DNA of 64,000 bases from Glycomyces lechevalierae (GCF_027622945.1 NZ_JAPZVQ010000008.1:138040-202039); one strand, 5' to 3'; shown: positions 54,657 through 63,692, numbered from the stretch's first letter. Program-made: numbers and translations. Notes: generated by a model not told the origin, from the sequence alone.

Positions 54657-54924
54657 CTCAACTGGATGTCCATCAACTTCACAGGTGGTGTGAGTCTCCT
54701 ACGGCCCGCGGTGCGCTCCGAAGCGTCGGCGGAGTGCCGTTCATTCTTCTCCTTGACAAGCGGTCTCGAGTGTCCTCGATTGACGTCACTTGTCTCCAGA
54801 TTTCTCAATTGAATAGCCGATGGCAGTCGCTGGCCTATAGCGGCTGTCGTGTGGCTAGCTGCCGGTTCTGGATGGCCCGGCGGCTGTCTATCAGTGTGCT
54901 CAATCAACGAAAGAGAGGTTCTAC

Positions 54925-57369
54925 ATGCACACGCAATCGAACATTAACATGCCCGCGCTCATCGAGAGCGGGCCGTGGGGACTGCTCGCCCATTTGGGCC
55001 AGACCCCGCAGGTACGAATGGCTGCCGCGGTCCTCGCAGCGGCCCTGACGGCACTGCTTGCGGTGCAGGTGGTGCGGCGGGTGCTGCACGGCCGTGAGCA
55101 GGCCCGCTGGCGGGCCGGTTCACGGTACGTCGAGATCGCAGCGCCCGGCCAGGTGCCCGAGTCCGGCGGGGAGGTGTTCTGGGACCACCTCGGTTCGATC
55201 GCCCGGCCCGCCTGGCGGCGGTACTGGTTCGGCCAGCCGCACCTGTTGTGGGAGCTGCGCGCCGATCGGCGTCGGCTGACGGTGCGGGTGTGGGTGCCCT
55301 CGTGCATCGACACCGCGCTCGTCGAGGGGGCGGTCGAGGCCGCGTGGCCCGGCGCTTCGACGACGGTGGTCGAGGCCGAGCCGCCGCTGCGGATGCAGCC
55401 GCTCGCCAAAGGCGGCAGGCTTGCCTGGGCCCGAGGTCTTGACGTGCCGGTGGCACCCGGCCCCGCGGGGTTTGATGTGATGCGGTTCCTGCTGCACGAC
55501 ATCGGTGAACTCGACATCGACACGTGCCTGGTGGTGCAGGTCGCGGTCTGTCCGGCGAGTCGGCGGCAGATGTCGCGGATATCGAAGGCCGCCTGGTCGA
55601 ACGGTGGGGGCGGGGGCTCCTCGTTCATGAAGAGCCTAGCCAACGAGGCGCTCGACTTCGTGCATCCAGCCTCGTCACCGGGTTCGGGGTCGACCCGCCC
55701 GGCACCGGAGACCGCCTGGGTTTCGCACAAGCGCAAGCTTCTGCAGGACCGGGTAGCCAAAGGGGCGTTCTGGTCGGCTTCGGCGAGGTGGGCGCTCACC
55801 GCACCCGAGAGGCACATGGCCCGACTGAAGGCCACCAACAATCAGGTCAGTGCCTCGGTCTATTCACTCGCCGGCGCCAACGGGGTCTATCGACGCCGGA
55901 TTTTCCGGCCTGATCGGCTGGTGAACACCTGGGCGCTCGGTTCGACGGTCACGTTGAACACGGCAGAAGTCGCCACGCTGGCGCATCTGCCGTTCGACGA
56001 GACGGTGCCGGTGTTGGAGCGGGCCAGGGCGCGCCGGGTGCGCCCGGTCGAGGCGGTCCGGTCCGGGGGGCGGAACGTCACGCCGCTCGGGCGGGCTGCG
56101 CAGGGCGGCCGGAAGATCGGGCTCGCTGCCGCTGATGCTCGTCAGCACGTCCACATCCTCGGCTCTACAGGTACGGGGAAGTCGACGCTCGAGCAGAACA
56201 TGATCCTCGCCGAGATCAAGAACGGGAAGGGGATCATGGTGATCGACCCGAAGGGCGATCTGATCAACGATCTGCTTGACCGGCTCGATCCGGAGACGGT
56301 CAAGGGCCGCCTGGTGTTGATCGACCCCTCGGAATCGAACGGGCACGGGTTCTTCCCGTTGTCGGGGCCGAACAGTGAGATCGCGGTCGATCACATGGTC
56401 GGGATCTGCAACAAGCTGTGGGAGCGGCACTGGGGTCCTCGCGCGGACTACATCCTGCGCAACGGGCTGCGGACCGTCCTCGCCGCGAAGTTGGATCTGG
56501 TGGACCTGCCCGGGCTGATGATGAAGCCCGATTACTGGCGGGAGGTCGTCAAGCGCCTTGACCCCGATGATGAGCAGCTGCTCGGGTTCTGGGTCTGGTG
56601 GGAGGACATGGATAAGACCAGTCGCTACCAGGCGATCGGGCCGATCCTCTCGCGTTTCGATGCGCTGTTCGGCAACGAGTTCATGCGCTCGACGTTTGGC
56701 AAGCCCGTGAACCCCGTCGACATCGGTGAAGTGCTCGACAACGGCGGGATCATCTTTGCGCGCTTGCCGAAGGGCGAGATGCCTGAGTTCTCCGTGCCGC
56801 TGATGGGGTCGGTGCTCGTGGCGAAAGCCTGGCAGACGGCCATGCGACGCTCGGAGCTGCCGGAAGGCAAACGGCCGGATACGGTGCTGTACATCGATGA
56901 GGCGCACAACTTCCTCAATCTGCCCTACGCGATTGAGGATCTGCTCGCCGAGGCCCGCGGGCTGCGCATGGGTCTGGTGCTCGCGCATCAGCATCTCGGT
57001 CAGCTCAATCGCGAGCTGGCGGACGGGATCTCGGCGAACGCGCGGAACAAGGTGTTCTTCAACGCCAGTCCCGAAGACGCTCACCGGCTCCAGCGCCACA
57101 CGCTGCCCGAGCTGAGCGAGGAGGACCTTGCTCGAATGGGTGCCTGGGAGGCGGGTTGCCGCTTGATCGTCGACGGGGTGGCGGCTCCGGCGTTCACGCT
57201 GCGGACGGATCCGCCGGCGCCGATCGTCGGCAAGGCCGAGCAAATCCGCGCCCAGGCCACCGGCCGGAAACCGAAGCCGCCAGAGGCGGGGCCGTTCACG
57301 AAGATCCTGCGGCAGCGCCTCGCCGAGCAGCGCCGGGCGAACGAGGAGAGGTTCGGTGAGGCCGCTTGA
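54925..57369 (+). CDS. VirD4/HerA-type conjugative DNA-transfer ATPase
   Basis: This is an 814-residue protein. One membrane segment lies at about residues 30-52. The motor domain has Walker A GSTGTGKST (Lys419) and Walker B TVLYIDEAHNF (Asp658, Glu659), then ARGLRMGLVLAHQHLGQL, typical of TraD/VirD4-like coupling proteins and related HerA ATPases. Gene end and next gene overlap (TTGA). It likely moves the element DNA through the envelope or to a partner channel; no other T4SS gene is present in the window. Confidence 0.88.
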   Translation: MHTQSNINMPALIESGPWGLLAHLGQTPQVRMAAAVLAAALTALLAVQVVRRVLHGREQARWRAGSRYVEIAAPGQVPESGGEVFWDHLGSIARPAWRRYWFGQPHLLWELRADRRRLTVRVWVPSCIDTALVEGAVEAAWPGASTTVVEAEPPLRMQPLAKGGRLAWARGLDVPVAPGPAGFDVMRFLLHDIGELDIDTCLVVQVAVCPASRRQMSRISKAAWSNGGGGGSSFMKSLANEALDFVHPASSPGSGSTRPAPETAWVSHKRKLLQDRVAKGAFWSASARWALTAPERHMARLKATNNQVSASVYSLAGANGVYRRRIFRPDRLVNTWALGSTVTLNTAEVATLAHLPFDETVPVLERARARRVRPVEAVRSGGRNVTPLGRAAQGGRKIGLAAADARQHVHILGSTGTGKSTLEQNMILAEIKNGKGIMVIDPKGDLINDLLDRLDPETVKGRLVLIDPSESNGHGFFPLSGPNSEIAVDHMVGICNKLWERHWGPRADYILRNGLRTVLAAKLDLVDLPGLMMKPDYWREVVKRLDPDDEQLLGFWVWWEDMDKTSRYQAIGPILSRFDALFGNEFMRSTFGKPVNPVDIGEVLDNGGIIFARLPKGEMPEFSVPLMGSVLVAKAWQTAMRRSELPEGKRPDTVLYIDEAHNFLNLPYAIEDLLAEARGLRMGLVLAHQHLGQLNRELADGISANARNKVFFNASPEDAHRLQRHTLPELSEEDLARMGAWEAGCRLIVDGVAAPAFTLRTDPPAPIVGKAEQIRAQATGRKPKPPEAGPFTKILRQRLAEQRRANEERFGEAA

Positions 57370-58175
57370 GCGCACAGCGGATACCCGGTCAGGTGACGAA
57401 GGACTTCACCGAAGTCCTTGAACGCCTGACCGGGCGGGACATGGGGCTCATCGATGCCCTGGCCCGGCATCGCATCCTCACCGCAGCTCAATTGGCCGAC
57501 CTGTGCTTTCCGTCGGAATGGGCCGCTCGAGTCCGCGCAGTGACGCTCGTCGAAATGGAAGTGCTCGCCAGGTTCCGCGACGATAACCGGAAGGCGTACC
57601 GGTACACGCTCGGCTACTGGGGCGCTGGCGTCCATGCCTGGCGGCGAGGGGAGCCCGCACCGACGAAAGCGGCGGTTGCGCTCGCGATCCATCAGCTCGC
57701 GGTGTCCCGCAAACGCGGGCATCTGGAGGGGGTGAACACGTTCTTCACCCGCCTGCATGCTGAAGCTCGGCAAGACGGCGGTGTGGTTTTGAGCGAGTGG
57801 CTGTGTGAGGACGAGGCTGCCGGGTTCTTCCTTGGGAAGGTTCGGCCTGACGGGGCCGGGGTCCTTACTGTGGAAGGCGGTGCGATTCCGTTCTTCTTCG
57901 AGTACGACACCGGTACTGAACCGCTCGCCTATCTGGCTGCGAAACTCGACCGCTACGCCGCGAGGCAGCCTGCTGGCGGACATCGGCACGTTCTGCTGCA
58001 AATCGTTCGGCCCGGTCGCGAACGCAATCTCCACGACCAGCTCGCCGGTCGTCAGTTCCCGTTCCTGATCGCCACCACGAGCATCGGCACCGGACTGCTA
58101 GGTGCATGTTGGCGGCTGATCGGCTCCGAACAGCTTGTGAGGCTGAGCGAACTCGGGCCGGAGGTGAGGCCATGA
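57366..58175 (+). CDS. replication-relaxation family protein
   Basis: This is a 269-residue protein with TTG start overlapping the previous stop. The N-terminus is a winged-helix region (DALARHRILTAAQLADLCF), followed by conserved motifs KRGHLEGVNTFFTRL and IPFFFEYDTGTEPLAYLAAKLDRY, the pattern of actinobacterial replication-relaxation proteins of plasmids and integrative elements. It probably binds the origin and nicks or melts it. The next gene overlaps by 4 nt. Confidence 0.85.
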   Translation: MSAQRIPGQVTKDFTEVLERLTGRDMGLIDALARHRILTAAQLADLCFPSEWAARVRAVTLVEMEVLARFRDDNRKAYRYTLGYWGAGVHAWRRGEPAPTKAAVALAIHQLAVSRKRGHLEGVNTFFTRLHAEARQDGGVVLSEWLCEDEAAGFFLGKVRPDGAGVLTVEGGAIPFFFEYDTGTEPLAYLAAKLDRYAARQPAGGHRHVLLQIVRPGRERNLHDQLAGRQFPFLIATTSIGTGLLGACWRLIGSEQLVRLSELGPEVRP

Positions 58176-59131
58176 TCGGCCGAGAATGGGGGCACACCGG
58201 GCCCCACACCGCGGGCCACACCGGCCCTGCCGCTGGCCCCCACACCGCCCCTACGGGCGGCGCGGGGGCGGATGGCGGTGTATCGCCAGGTGGCGGGGAG
58301 GTTGTGCGGGGCAGCGTGACTCCGAAACATATATCCCGTGGGGCCGAGGGTGGCGTCCTCCTGAACGATCTCCGTTCCGGGACGGTCGTCATCACCAGCC
58401 CAATTGGGTTCCCAGTTCATGGAGTCAGGTTGCTCGCCAGCCATTTGCGCTTCATCGAGCGGCTGCAACCGGCTGCTGTGGTTAATATCGGGGGTCTCTA
58501 CGCGGACCGTTTGATTGGCGAACGGAAGGGCCGTGACGAAGAGGCGCTGCTGGACGCTGTCGCGCGTGAATACCTGAGTCCGCTGCGAGCGGTGTACTCA
58601 GGGCAGGTCGCGATGCCTACGCCGAACAGGAGCGCTCCGATACCTCGTCAAACCCGACTGAGCCGAGGTCTGGATTCGTCAACGGCGCTGGCGGAAATGC
58701 TCGCTGGCTTCGAGGTGACGATGCTTCCCAGCTATGTTGAGCTGGTTCCGGGTTGGGTGATCGCCTGTGCGGTACCCGGGGTTCGACGCCGATCGACCGT
58801 CGGGGTGACGGCGCTGGCCGAGGCGCGGAAACTCGGAGTCAACGTGGTTTGCGGGTGTTCAGGGTTCCTCGGGATCGCTTCCGAAACGCGTGGCCCGAGC
58901 GAGCGGAGGCAGACCCTTCACGCCGTGGAGGTCGGTCATTTGAGGGTGCCGAGTCACCGCGCCGAACTCCGAAAGCCTGCCTTCGGGCGAGGGCCGGGGT
59001 TCGTGGTGTTGGAGATCGAGGACGGGGTAGTCAAGCCCGTCCTCATCCCCATGAAGCCGAACGGCGCGTTCACCTATGGAGGCGAACTGTTCGGCTTACC
59101 TGCGTCGGTGCCCGTTGGACTTCAGCAGTGA
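58172..59131 (+). CDS. metallophosphoesterase-like protein without metal-site motifs
   Basis: This is a 319-residue protein starting at ATG 58172. A His/Gly/Pro-rich N-terminal segment precedes a calcineurin-like fold. The sites where active enzymes have DxH, GD and GHTH here read ASHLRF, NIGGLY and CGCSGFLG, so the metal ligands are missing. Sequence is otherwise well conserved in layout (GVRLLASHLRF; ARKLGVNVV). It may bind DNA or a partner rather than hydrolyse phosphoesters. Its end overlaps the convergent integrase by 36 nt. Confidence 0.7.
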   Translation: MIGREWGHTGPHTAGHTGPAAGPHTAPTGGAGADGGVSPGGGEVVRGSVTPKHISRGAEGGVLLNDLRSGTVVITSPIGFPVHGVRLLASHLRFIERLQPAAVVNIGGLYADRLIGERKGRDEEALLDAVAREYLSPLRAVYSGQVAMPTPNRSAPIPRQTRLSRGLDSSTALAEMLAGFEVTMLPSYVELVPGWVIACAVPGVRRRSTVGVTALAEARKLGVNVVCGCSGFLGIASETRGPSERRQTLHAVEVGHLRVPSHRAELRKPAFGRGPGFVVLEIEDGVVKPVLIPMKPNGAFTYGGELFGLPASVPVGLQQ

Positions 59132-60715
59132 GGCGACCGGCGCGCCCGACTCGCGGTCATACGGGATGCCGTCGCGCAGTTCGATCTCCGGACGGTAGTC
59201 GATCGTGCGGAGTTCGAGTCGGCGTTCGATGTTCTCGGGCATGTGGAAGTGCAGCACGGGAGCAGCGGGAGTGCCTGCGCAGTAGAGCGTGAAGCCGCCC
59301 TTGCGTAGCAGCTCGCCCTTGGCGTCCCAGTCGGGCTGCGACTCCCACTTCTCGCGGTAGGTGATGCCGGTTCCAGTCTCCTGCCAGGAAGACGGGACTA
59401 CCGGCATTGCCTTGAGCGTTTCGAGGTTCCTCGCGTGCCGCTCCAGGGACTGGGTCAGTGCCGTGACCGCGGTGGCGGATTCGGCGCTGGCGATGGCCTG
59501 GGTCAAGTTGTCCACGGCACCTTGAAGTTCGGTCACCTCGGAGGTCCGGTCACGGCCGGGGATGAAGGCCCGGTTCATGATCTCGAGGTCGCCGACCGTT
59601 TCGAGGAAGTAGCTCTCCAGGGAGTCCATGAGGAACTGCCGGTCCCAAGAGACGCGGTGCTCGCACATCTGGTCAGAGAACCGCGCCGCGCAGAGGTAGT
59701 AGTGGTATTCGCGACGCGTGCCGTTGGCGAGCTTGCGGCTTGACGAGTTCGAGTACAGCGGAAGCCCGCAGATGCAGAAGACGAGACCGGCCAGGGCCGT
59801 CGGTTCGTGGAAGGGCCGACGGCCTGAACCCTTGAGCTTCGCCAGCGCCTCCTGAAGCCGGTCGAACTCGGCTCGGGTAAGGATCGGCTCAGCGCGTTGC
59901 ACCGGGAGGCCGTCCTTGCGGACGATGTTGCCCTTGTGGGTCGCGTAGCCCATCAGCGTCGGACTGATCAGCACCGTCTTGAGGATCGTAGGCTGCCAGC
60001 GCACGCCACGCGGCTTGGTATTCGCCTCCTCCTTGTTGGCCTTGGCATTTTCCGACTTCTGGTAGTCGGTCGCGGTGAGGACGCCCCGGGCGTTCCAGTC
60101 GGCGCAGATTCGGCTCAAGCTCGACCCGAGGTCGGTGATGCGTTCGTACGCCTCGCGAACGAGTCCGGCGGTGTACGGGTCTTTGACGAGTCGGAGTCGC
60201 TTGGACCCGTTGAACTGGAACGCCTCGGTCCTGTAGCCGAAGGGCCAGACGCCGCCACTCCAGAGGTTGACCTCGCGGTAGTAGGCGGTCTGCTTGAGCT
60301 TCTTCTCCTGAACGGTCTTGCGGTACTTCGCCGCCTGCGTTGCCTTGATACCCGCGATCATGCGCCCGTCCTCTGTCGTGAGGTCGAGCGAGGGATCGTC
60401 GAGGACGATCACGGACTTGTCGTTCTTGAGCACCCAGCCGACGAACTGCCACCAGTGCATGTCGTCGCGGGTGATGCGGTCCTGGGTGGTGACCATCAGG
60501 GCGTCCCACTCGTGGACCCTCGGCTCGGTCAGCCACTCACCGAGCGACGGGCGTTCATCGAGGTTGATCGCGCCTGAGACAGTTGCGTCTTCGACCATGT
60601 GCACGAGTTCGTGCCCGCCGAGTGCGATGGCCTCCCGGAGTTCGATGTCCTGGCGCTCCAGTGCGCTGGACGATTCGGTGTCCCTGCTGATGCGCTTGAC
60701 AGGAAGGACTTTCAT
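59096..60715 (-). CDS. large serine recombinase (integrase)
   Basis: This is a 539-residue site-specific recombinase. The catalytic domain begins VKRISRDTESSSALERQ with the likely nucleophile Ser10. The recombinase domain is around residues 150-260 and a zinc ribbon has Cys pairs (FCICGLPLY ... YYLCAARF ... MCEHR). A coiled coil follows and a short C-terminal domain ends the protein. Large serine integrases insert elements at short att cores without host factors and need a directionality factor for excision. The start lies about 60-70 bp from the nucS remnant at 60.78 kb, the normal position of attP beside int. No obvious directionality-factor gene was found. Confidence 0.93.
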   Translation of the reverse strand: MKVLPVKRISRDTESSSALERQDIELREAIALGGHELVHMVEDATVSGAINLDERPSLGEWLTEPRVHEWDALMVTTQDRITRDDMHWWQFVGWVLKNDKSVIVLDDPSLDLTTEDGRMIAGIKATQAAKYRKTVQEKKLKQTAYYREVNLWSGGVWPFGYRTEAFQFNGSKRLRLVKDPYTAGLVREAYERITDLGSSLSRICADWNARGVLTATDYQKSENAKANKEEANTKPRGVRWQPTILKTVLISPTLMGYATHKGNIVRKDGLPVQRAEPILTRAEFDRLQEALAKLKGSGRRPFHEPTALAGLVFCICGLPLYSNSSSRKLANGTRREYHYYLCAARFSDQMCEHRVSWDRQFLMDSLESYFLETVGDLEIMNRAFIPGRDRTSEVTELQGAVDNLTQAIASAESATAVTALTQSLERHARNLETLKAMPVVPSSWQETGTGITYREKWESQPDWDAKGELLRKGGFTLYCAGTPAAPVLHFHMPENIERRLELRTIDYRPEIELRDGIPYDRESGAPVASLLKSNGHRRR

Positions 60716-60771
60716 GTCGCCATTCTCCCCTCAAAACGGACAGGGAGCGGCTAAACCGGCGGTTTGGAAGA

Positions 60772-60882
60772 TCAGAGGACCGTCCCATCCGCTTTCCAAA
60801 TGATCAGCCGTGTCGCCATGGGCAAATGGGCGGCCAGCCGCCCCGTGTAATCGACCTGGCACCGTGCCACCAACAAACGCAT
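60772..60882 (-). pseudogene. stranded host nucS 5' end
   Basis: From ATG 60882 the frame reads [19 protein letters not shown] and on to KADGTVL, then stops. It is a diverged version of the nucS 5' end, differing at Ser17Ala, Leu27Ile and Ser34Thr from the complete gene. I interpret it as the original host 5' end, cut by integration. TCCGCTTTCCA (60788-60798) is shared with both other copies. Confidence 0.85.
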
Positions 60883-60968
60883 GGCAAGCACCCTACCCGC
60901 GGCCGCGGATCGGTCGGGCATGCCCGCGCCCGCTGAGATTCGTGCCCGGTGGCGGAGGACCAGGGCCG

Positions 60969-61751
60969 TCAGGGGTTGGGTGATGTCGGGTGGGTGTGGA
61001 GGGCGAAGCCGGTGGTGCCGGGGTGTTCGAGGCCGGGGGCGAGTTCGGAGGCGCCGGGGTGGGTGACCGCGGTGTAGTCGGCGCTGGATTCGGAGCGGTA
61101 GGGGATGGGCTCGGTGGTGAAGGCGGTTTCGAGGCGTTCTTGGAAGTGGGCGGTGATGCGCCGGTAGTCGGTGTCGGTGAGGTGGACGGCACTGTGTTCG
61201 ACGAAGGGCGGGAGGACGTCGAAGCCGGTGAAGTGGAGGAGGCCGTGGTTGAGGGGGAAGAGGAGGTCGTCGATGGGGCCGTTGACGCCGCGGGGGGTGT
61301 AGTGGCCGGCGCGGCCGCCGGTGAGGGTGGCGAGCATGGCGCGCTTGCCGGCGAGGGGGCCTTCGCTGCCGTAGCGGCCGAGGCCGGCGCCGTAGGCGAA
61401 GTTGTAGGTGAAGACGCGGTCGATCCAGCCTTTGAGGATGGCGGGGACGGTGAACCACCAGAGAGGGAAGAGCAGGATGACGAGGTCGGCGTCGCGGAGC
61501 TTCTGCTGTTCGGCGCGGATCTCGGGGCTGAGGCGGCCGGTCTCGGTGGCGGTGCCGGAGGCGTGCATGAAGTCGGGGCCGGTGATGCCGTCGAAGTCGG
61601 TGAAGTCGGCGGCCGACTGCCATTTCATGGCGTAGAGGTCGGAGACGACGACCGTGTGGCCTTGGGACGCAAGGGTGGTGACGGCGAGGTCCTTGAGCGC
61701 GGCGGTCAGGGAGCGCTCGTCGGGGTGGGCGTGGACGATGAGTACGTTCAT
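60969..61751 (-). CDS. NAD(P)H-quinone reductase-like flavodoxin-fold protein
   Basis: This is a 260-residue protein of the NQO1/KefF family: N-terminal [20 protein letters not shown], the FMN/FAD-binding [20 protein letters not shown], and [12 protein letters not shown]. It should reduce quinones or similar electrophiles by two electrons. It lies 86 bp from the nucS remnant, in what was the host region upstream of nucS, so this gene and nucS were probably neighbours before the insertion. Confidence 0.9.
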   Translation of the reverse strand: MNVLIVHAHPDERSLTAALKDLAVTTLASQGHTVVVSDLYAMKWQSAADFTDFDGITGPDFMHASGTATETGRLSPEIRAEQQKLRDADLVILLFPLWWFTVPAILKGWIDRVFTYNFAYGAGLGRYGSEGPLAGKRAMLATLTGGRAGHYTPRGVNGPIDDLLFPLNHGLLHFTGFDVLPPFVEHSAVHLTDTDYRRITAHFQERLETAFTTEPIPYRSESSADYTAVTHPGASELAPGLEHPGTTGFALHTHPTSPNP

Positions 61752-62080
61752 GTCAGCAAGCTTGGGCTGGATTCGCGGGACCGGCCAGAGTCCCTTTGAC
61801 CGCTGGACCGCCGGTCCTGGGTCTACCGGGGCCACCTTCGCCAGCGCACGGCCGTGGCCGCGATCGAGGCGGCGTTCCTGGAGTTGGATTTCGAGGTCGA
61901 GTGGACGCCCGGGAGGATCGCCGAAGTCGAGGAGACGGTGCGGCGCGGAGGCCGAAGCCGGGGACTGAGGTCCTTCGGTTCGGGGAGACGGCGGGAATCG
62001 GCAGGGCTGCAACGCGCTGCGAGCATGTGATCGACCCCACCCATTGAATCGGTTCGATTCCACCCCATAGACTCACCCGC
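61752..62080. other. intergenic region
   Basis: About 330 bp with no convincing gene. A plus-strand frame reading AAIEAAFLELDFEVEWTPG has protein-like composition but no good start or length and may be a remnant. The region should hold divergent promoters. Confidence 0.45.
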
Positions 62081-63631
62081 ATGCAACCCGCACCCCGAGC
62101 AGTCGCAGTGGGGGTCGACCTCGGGTCGTCGACCACGACGGTGTCGACCCGCCGCAGCGATCACCGGGCCGAGTCCGGGGAGGCCGAAGCGGGCACCGCG
62201 CGCTTCGAGCCTCCGCGGGCCGACGGCGCGGCCGATCCTCCCGTGGACGAGCCCGCGCTCGTGGTGCTAGCTGTGCCCGCGACCTGGAGTTCGACCCGTC
62301 GTCGGGCGCATCTCGAGGCGGCCGCGAACGCCGGGTTCGACGCGTCCTTCCTCGTGTCCGAGCCTGAGGCGGCCGCGCGGCAGTACCTCGAAGACGAAGG
62401 GCGCGAAGCGGATTCGGATGCGCTGTTCGTCGTCTGCAATATCGGTGCGGGATCCTGCAACGTCGGCGTCGTCCGCCGCGAGGGCGACCATTACTCGATC
62501 GAGGCCGCGACGAGCGCTGACGACATCGGCGGGCGCGAGTTCGACCGGCTCCTGCTCGAGCACCTGGCGAGCCGATACCGCCAGGCCGCCCCCGAGTTCT
62601 GGGCGCGCGCGGGGGACCCGGCCGAGACCGCGCTGCGAGCCGAGGTGCTCGACGAGGTCAGGCGCGCCCGCGAGTACCTGACCGACCACCCGGCCGTGAC
62701 CGTCTCGCTGCCCGGGCTCGCGCGCGACCTGCGTCTGACCAGGGAGGACGTCGACCAGTGCCTCATGCCGGCGATCCTGCGGACCGTCGGCCTGGTCGAG
62801 GACGCGATGCGGGACGCGGCGGTGGAGGTCGACCGGGTCCAGGGCCTGCTGCTGGTCGGCGGCGTGAGCCGGATGCCGCTGGCCGCGACCGTGCTCGGGC
62901 ATCATCTCGGCGTCGAGCCCGTGCGGCCCGACCTGCCGGATCTGGTGGTCGCCGAAGGCGCGGCGCTCGCCGGGCTCGCCCGGATACGAAGCGCCGCTGG
63001 GGAGGCGCCCGAAGACACCTCGCGGTTCACCCGGTTGCACGCGAGTCCCGATGTGCTGGTGACGGCGATGGTGGTCGTCATCCTGGTCGCCTCCGTCGTA
63101 GGTACCGTGCTGCTCAATCGCGGCGGTCCGGACACCGCGCTGGAAGGGGACGTCGTCCTGCAGTCCAGTCCCGCGACCGTCGATGAAACGGCCGAAGTCG
63201 AGACTGAGGCCGAGACCGAGTCGGCCGCTCCGACGGATGCCGAGGACTCCGGCGAGCCGGTGGCGTCGGAGCATCCTGAGTCCGAAGACGACGAAGGCTC
63301 CGCCTCGGCGGCGGCGGCCTCGCCGACGCCGTCGAGTCCTGCTTCGGATCCTGGTTCGAGTCCCACGCCGTACGGGCCCCCTGCCTCGGACCAGGAGGCC
63401 GCCACAACGGAAGTGCCCGATGTGGTCGGGGAGACGGTCGCCGACGCGAAGCGGACGCTTGCCGCCGCGGGGTTCACCAATATCGCGGTCCAAGGGGATC
63501 GCCGGGATTCGGAAGGTCCCGGCTACCGCAATTGCGAGGTCACCGGGCAGACGCCGGGCGGCGGTTCGCAGAGCGACCGCGACGCGCCGATCAGTTTGGA
63601 GTACGTGTACGTCGGCTCTGATTCGTGCTGA
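62081..63631 (+). CDS. compact Hsp70-like protein with TM and PASTA domain
   Basis: This is a 516-residue protein. The first 310 residues are an Hsp70/actin-type ATPase fold: VGVDLGSSTT (phosphate 1), VVCNIGAGSCNVGVV (phosphate 2) and LLLVGGVSRMP (adenosine). It is shorter than DnaK and lacks the substrate-binding domain. One membrane helix at about residues 324-346 leads to an acidic Ser/Thr/Pro linker and a C-terminal PASTA domain (residues about 445-514, VPDVVGETVADAKRTLAAAGF). The topology predicts a cytoplasmic ATPase linked to an extracellular peptidoglycan-binding module. Confidence 0.85.
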   Translation: MQPAPRAVAVGVDLGSSTTTVSTRRSDHRAESGEAEAGTARFEPPRADGAADPPVDEPALVVLAVPATWSSTRRRAHLEAAANAGFDASFLVSEPEAAARQYLEDEGREADSDALFVVCNIGAGSCNVGVVRREGDHYSIEAATSADDIGGREFDRLLLEHLASRYRQAAPEFWARAGDPAETALRAEVLDEVRRAREYLTDHPAVTVSLPGLARDLRLTREDVDQCLMPAILRTVGLVEDAMRDAAVEVDRVQGLLLVGGVSRMPLAATVLGHHLGVEPVRPDLPDLVVAEGAALAGLARIRSAAGEAPEDTSRFTRLHASPDVLVTAMVVVILVASVVGTVLLNRGGPDTALEGDVVLQSSPATVDETAEVETEAETESAAPTDAEDSGEPVASEHPESEDDEGSASAAAASPTPSSPASDPGSSPTPYGPPASDQEAATTEVPDVVGETVADAKRTLAAAGFTNIAVQGDRRDSEGPGYRNCEVTGQTPGGGSQSDRDAPISLEYVYVGSDSC

Positions 63632-63642
63632 GCGGCGGGAAG

Positions 63643-63676
63643 AGGACCGGGCCCCCTCCGGTCGCGGAGAGGGCCT
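63643..63676. terminator. terminator between the Hsp70-like and hydrolase genes
   Basis: AGGACCGGGCCC and GGGCCTCGGTCCT can pair with one bulge around a GC-rich loop. It lies 12-15 nt beyond both convergent stops. Moderate quality. Confidence 0.6.
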
Positions 63677-63692
63677 CGGTCCTTGCGGTGGT

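Larger units (their letters stand above)
53794..54924. other. 1.1-kb non-coding, repeat-rich region (candidate origin/control)
   Basis: No frame here has convincing start and codon bias. It contains a cluster of TGTGACA/TGTCACA motifs at 54003-54148 and of GGTTACCG-type motifs at 54541-54656, just upstream of the conjugation/replication genes. Such regions in integrative elements usually hold replication or transfer origins and operators. Confidence 0.55.
43288..60786. mobile_element. integrative (conjugative/mobilisable) element inserted in nucS
   Basis: This is a roughly 17.5-kb element between nucS-derived repeats. It contains a large serine recombinase at one end, a VirD4/HerA-like translocase, a replication-relaxation protein, repeat-rich non-coding DNA of about 1.1 kb upstream of them, and accessory cargo. 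No TraB/FtsK-type AICE pump or T4SS channel genes were seen, so it may rely on another mechanism or a helper for transfer. Confidence 0.75.

Noticed and set aside
54584..54907. Short frames in the 1.1-kb region upstream of the translocase
   Set aside because: They lack ribosome-binding sites and codon bias, and overlap the iterated repeats.
39722..60882. tRNA gene as the integration target
   Set aside because: No tRNA-like cloverleaf was seen at either junction; the duplicated sequence is the coding start of nucS and the recombinase is a serine, not tyrosine, type.
39164..60882. Simple tandem duplication of nucS as the source of the three copies
   Set aside because: All copies break at the same codon, two flank foreign genes, and a serine recombinase lies at the outer junction; duplication alone would not give these coincident ends.
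61753..62136. Minus-strand frame upstream of the Hsp70-like gene
   Set aside because: It overlaps the start of a well-supported gene and has no recognisable domain or start signal.
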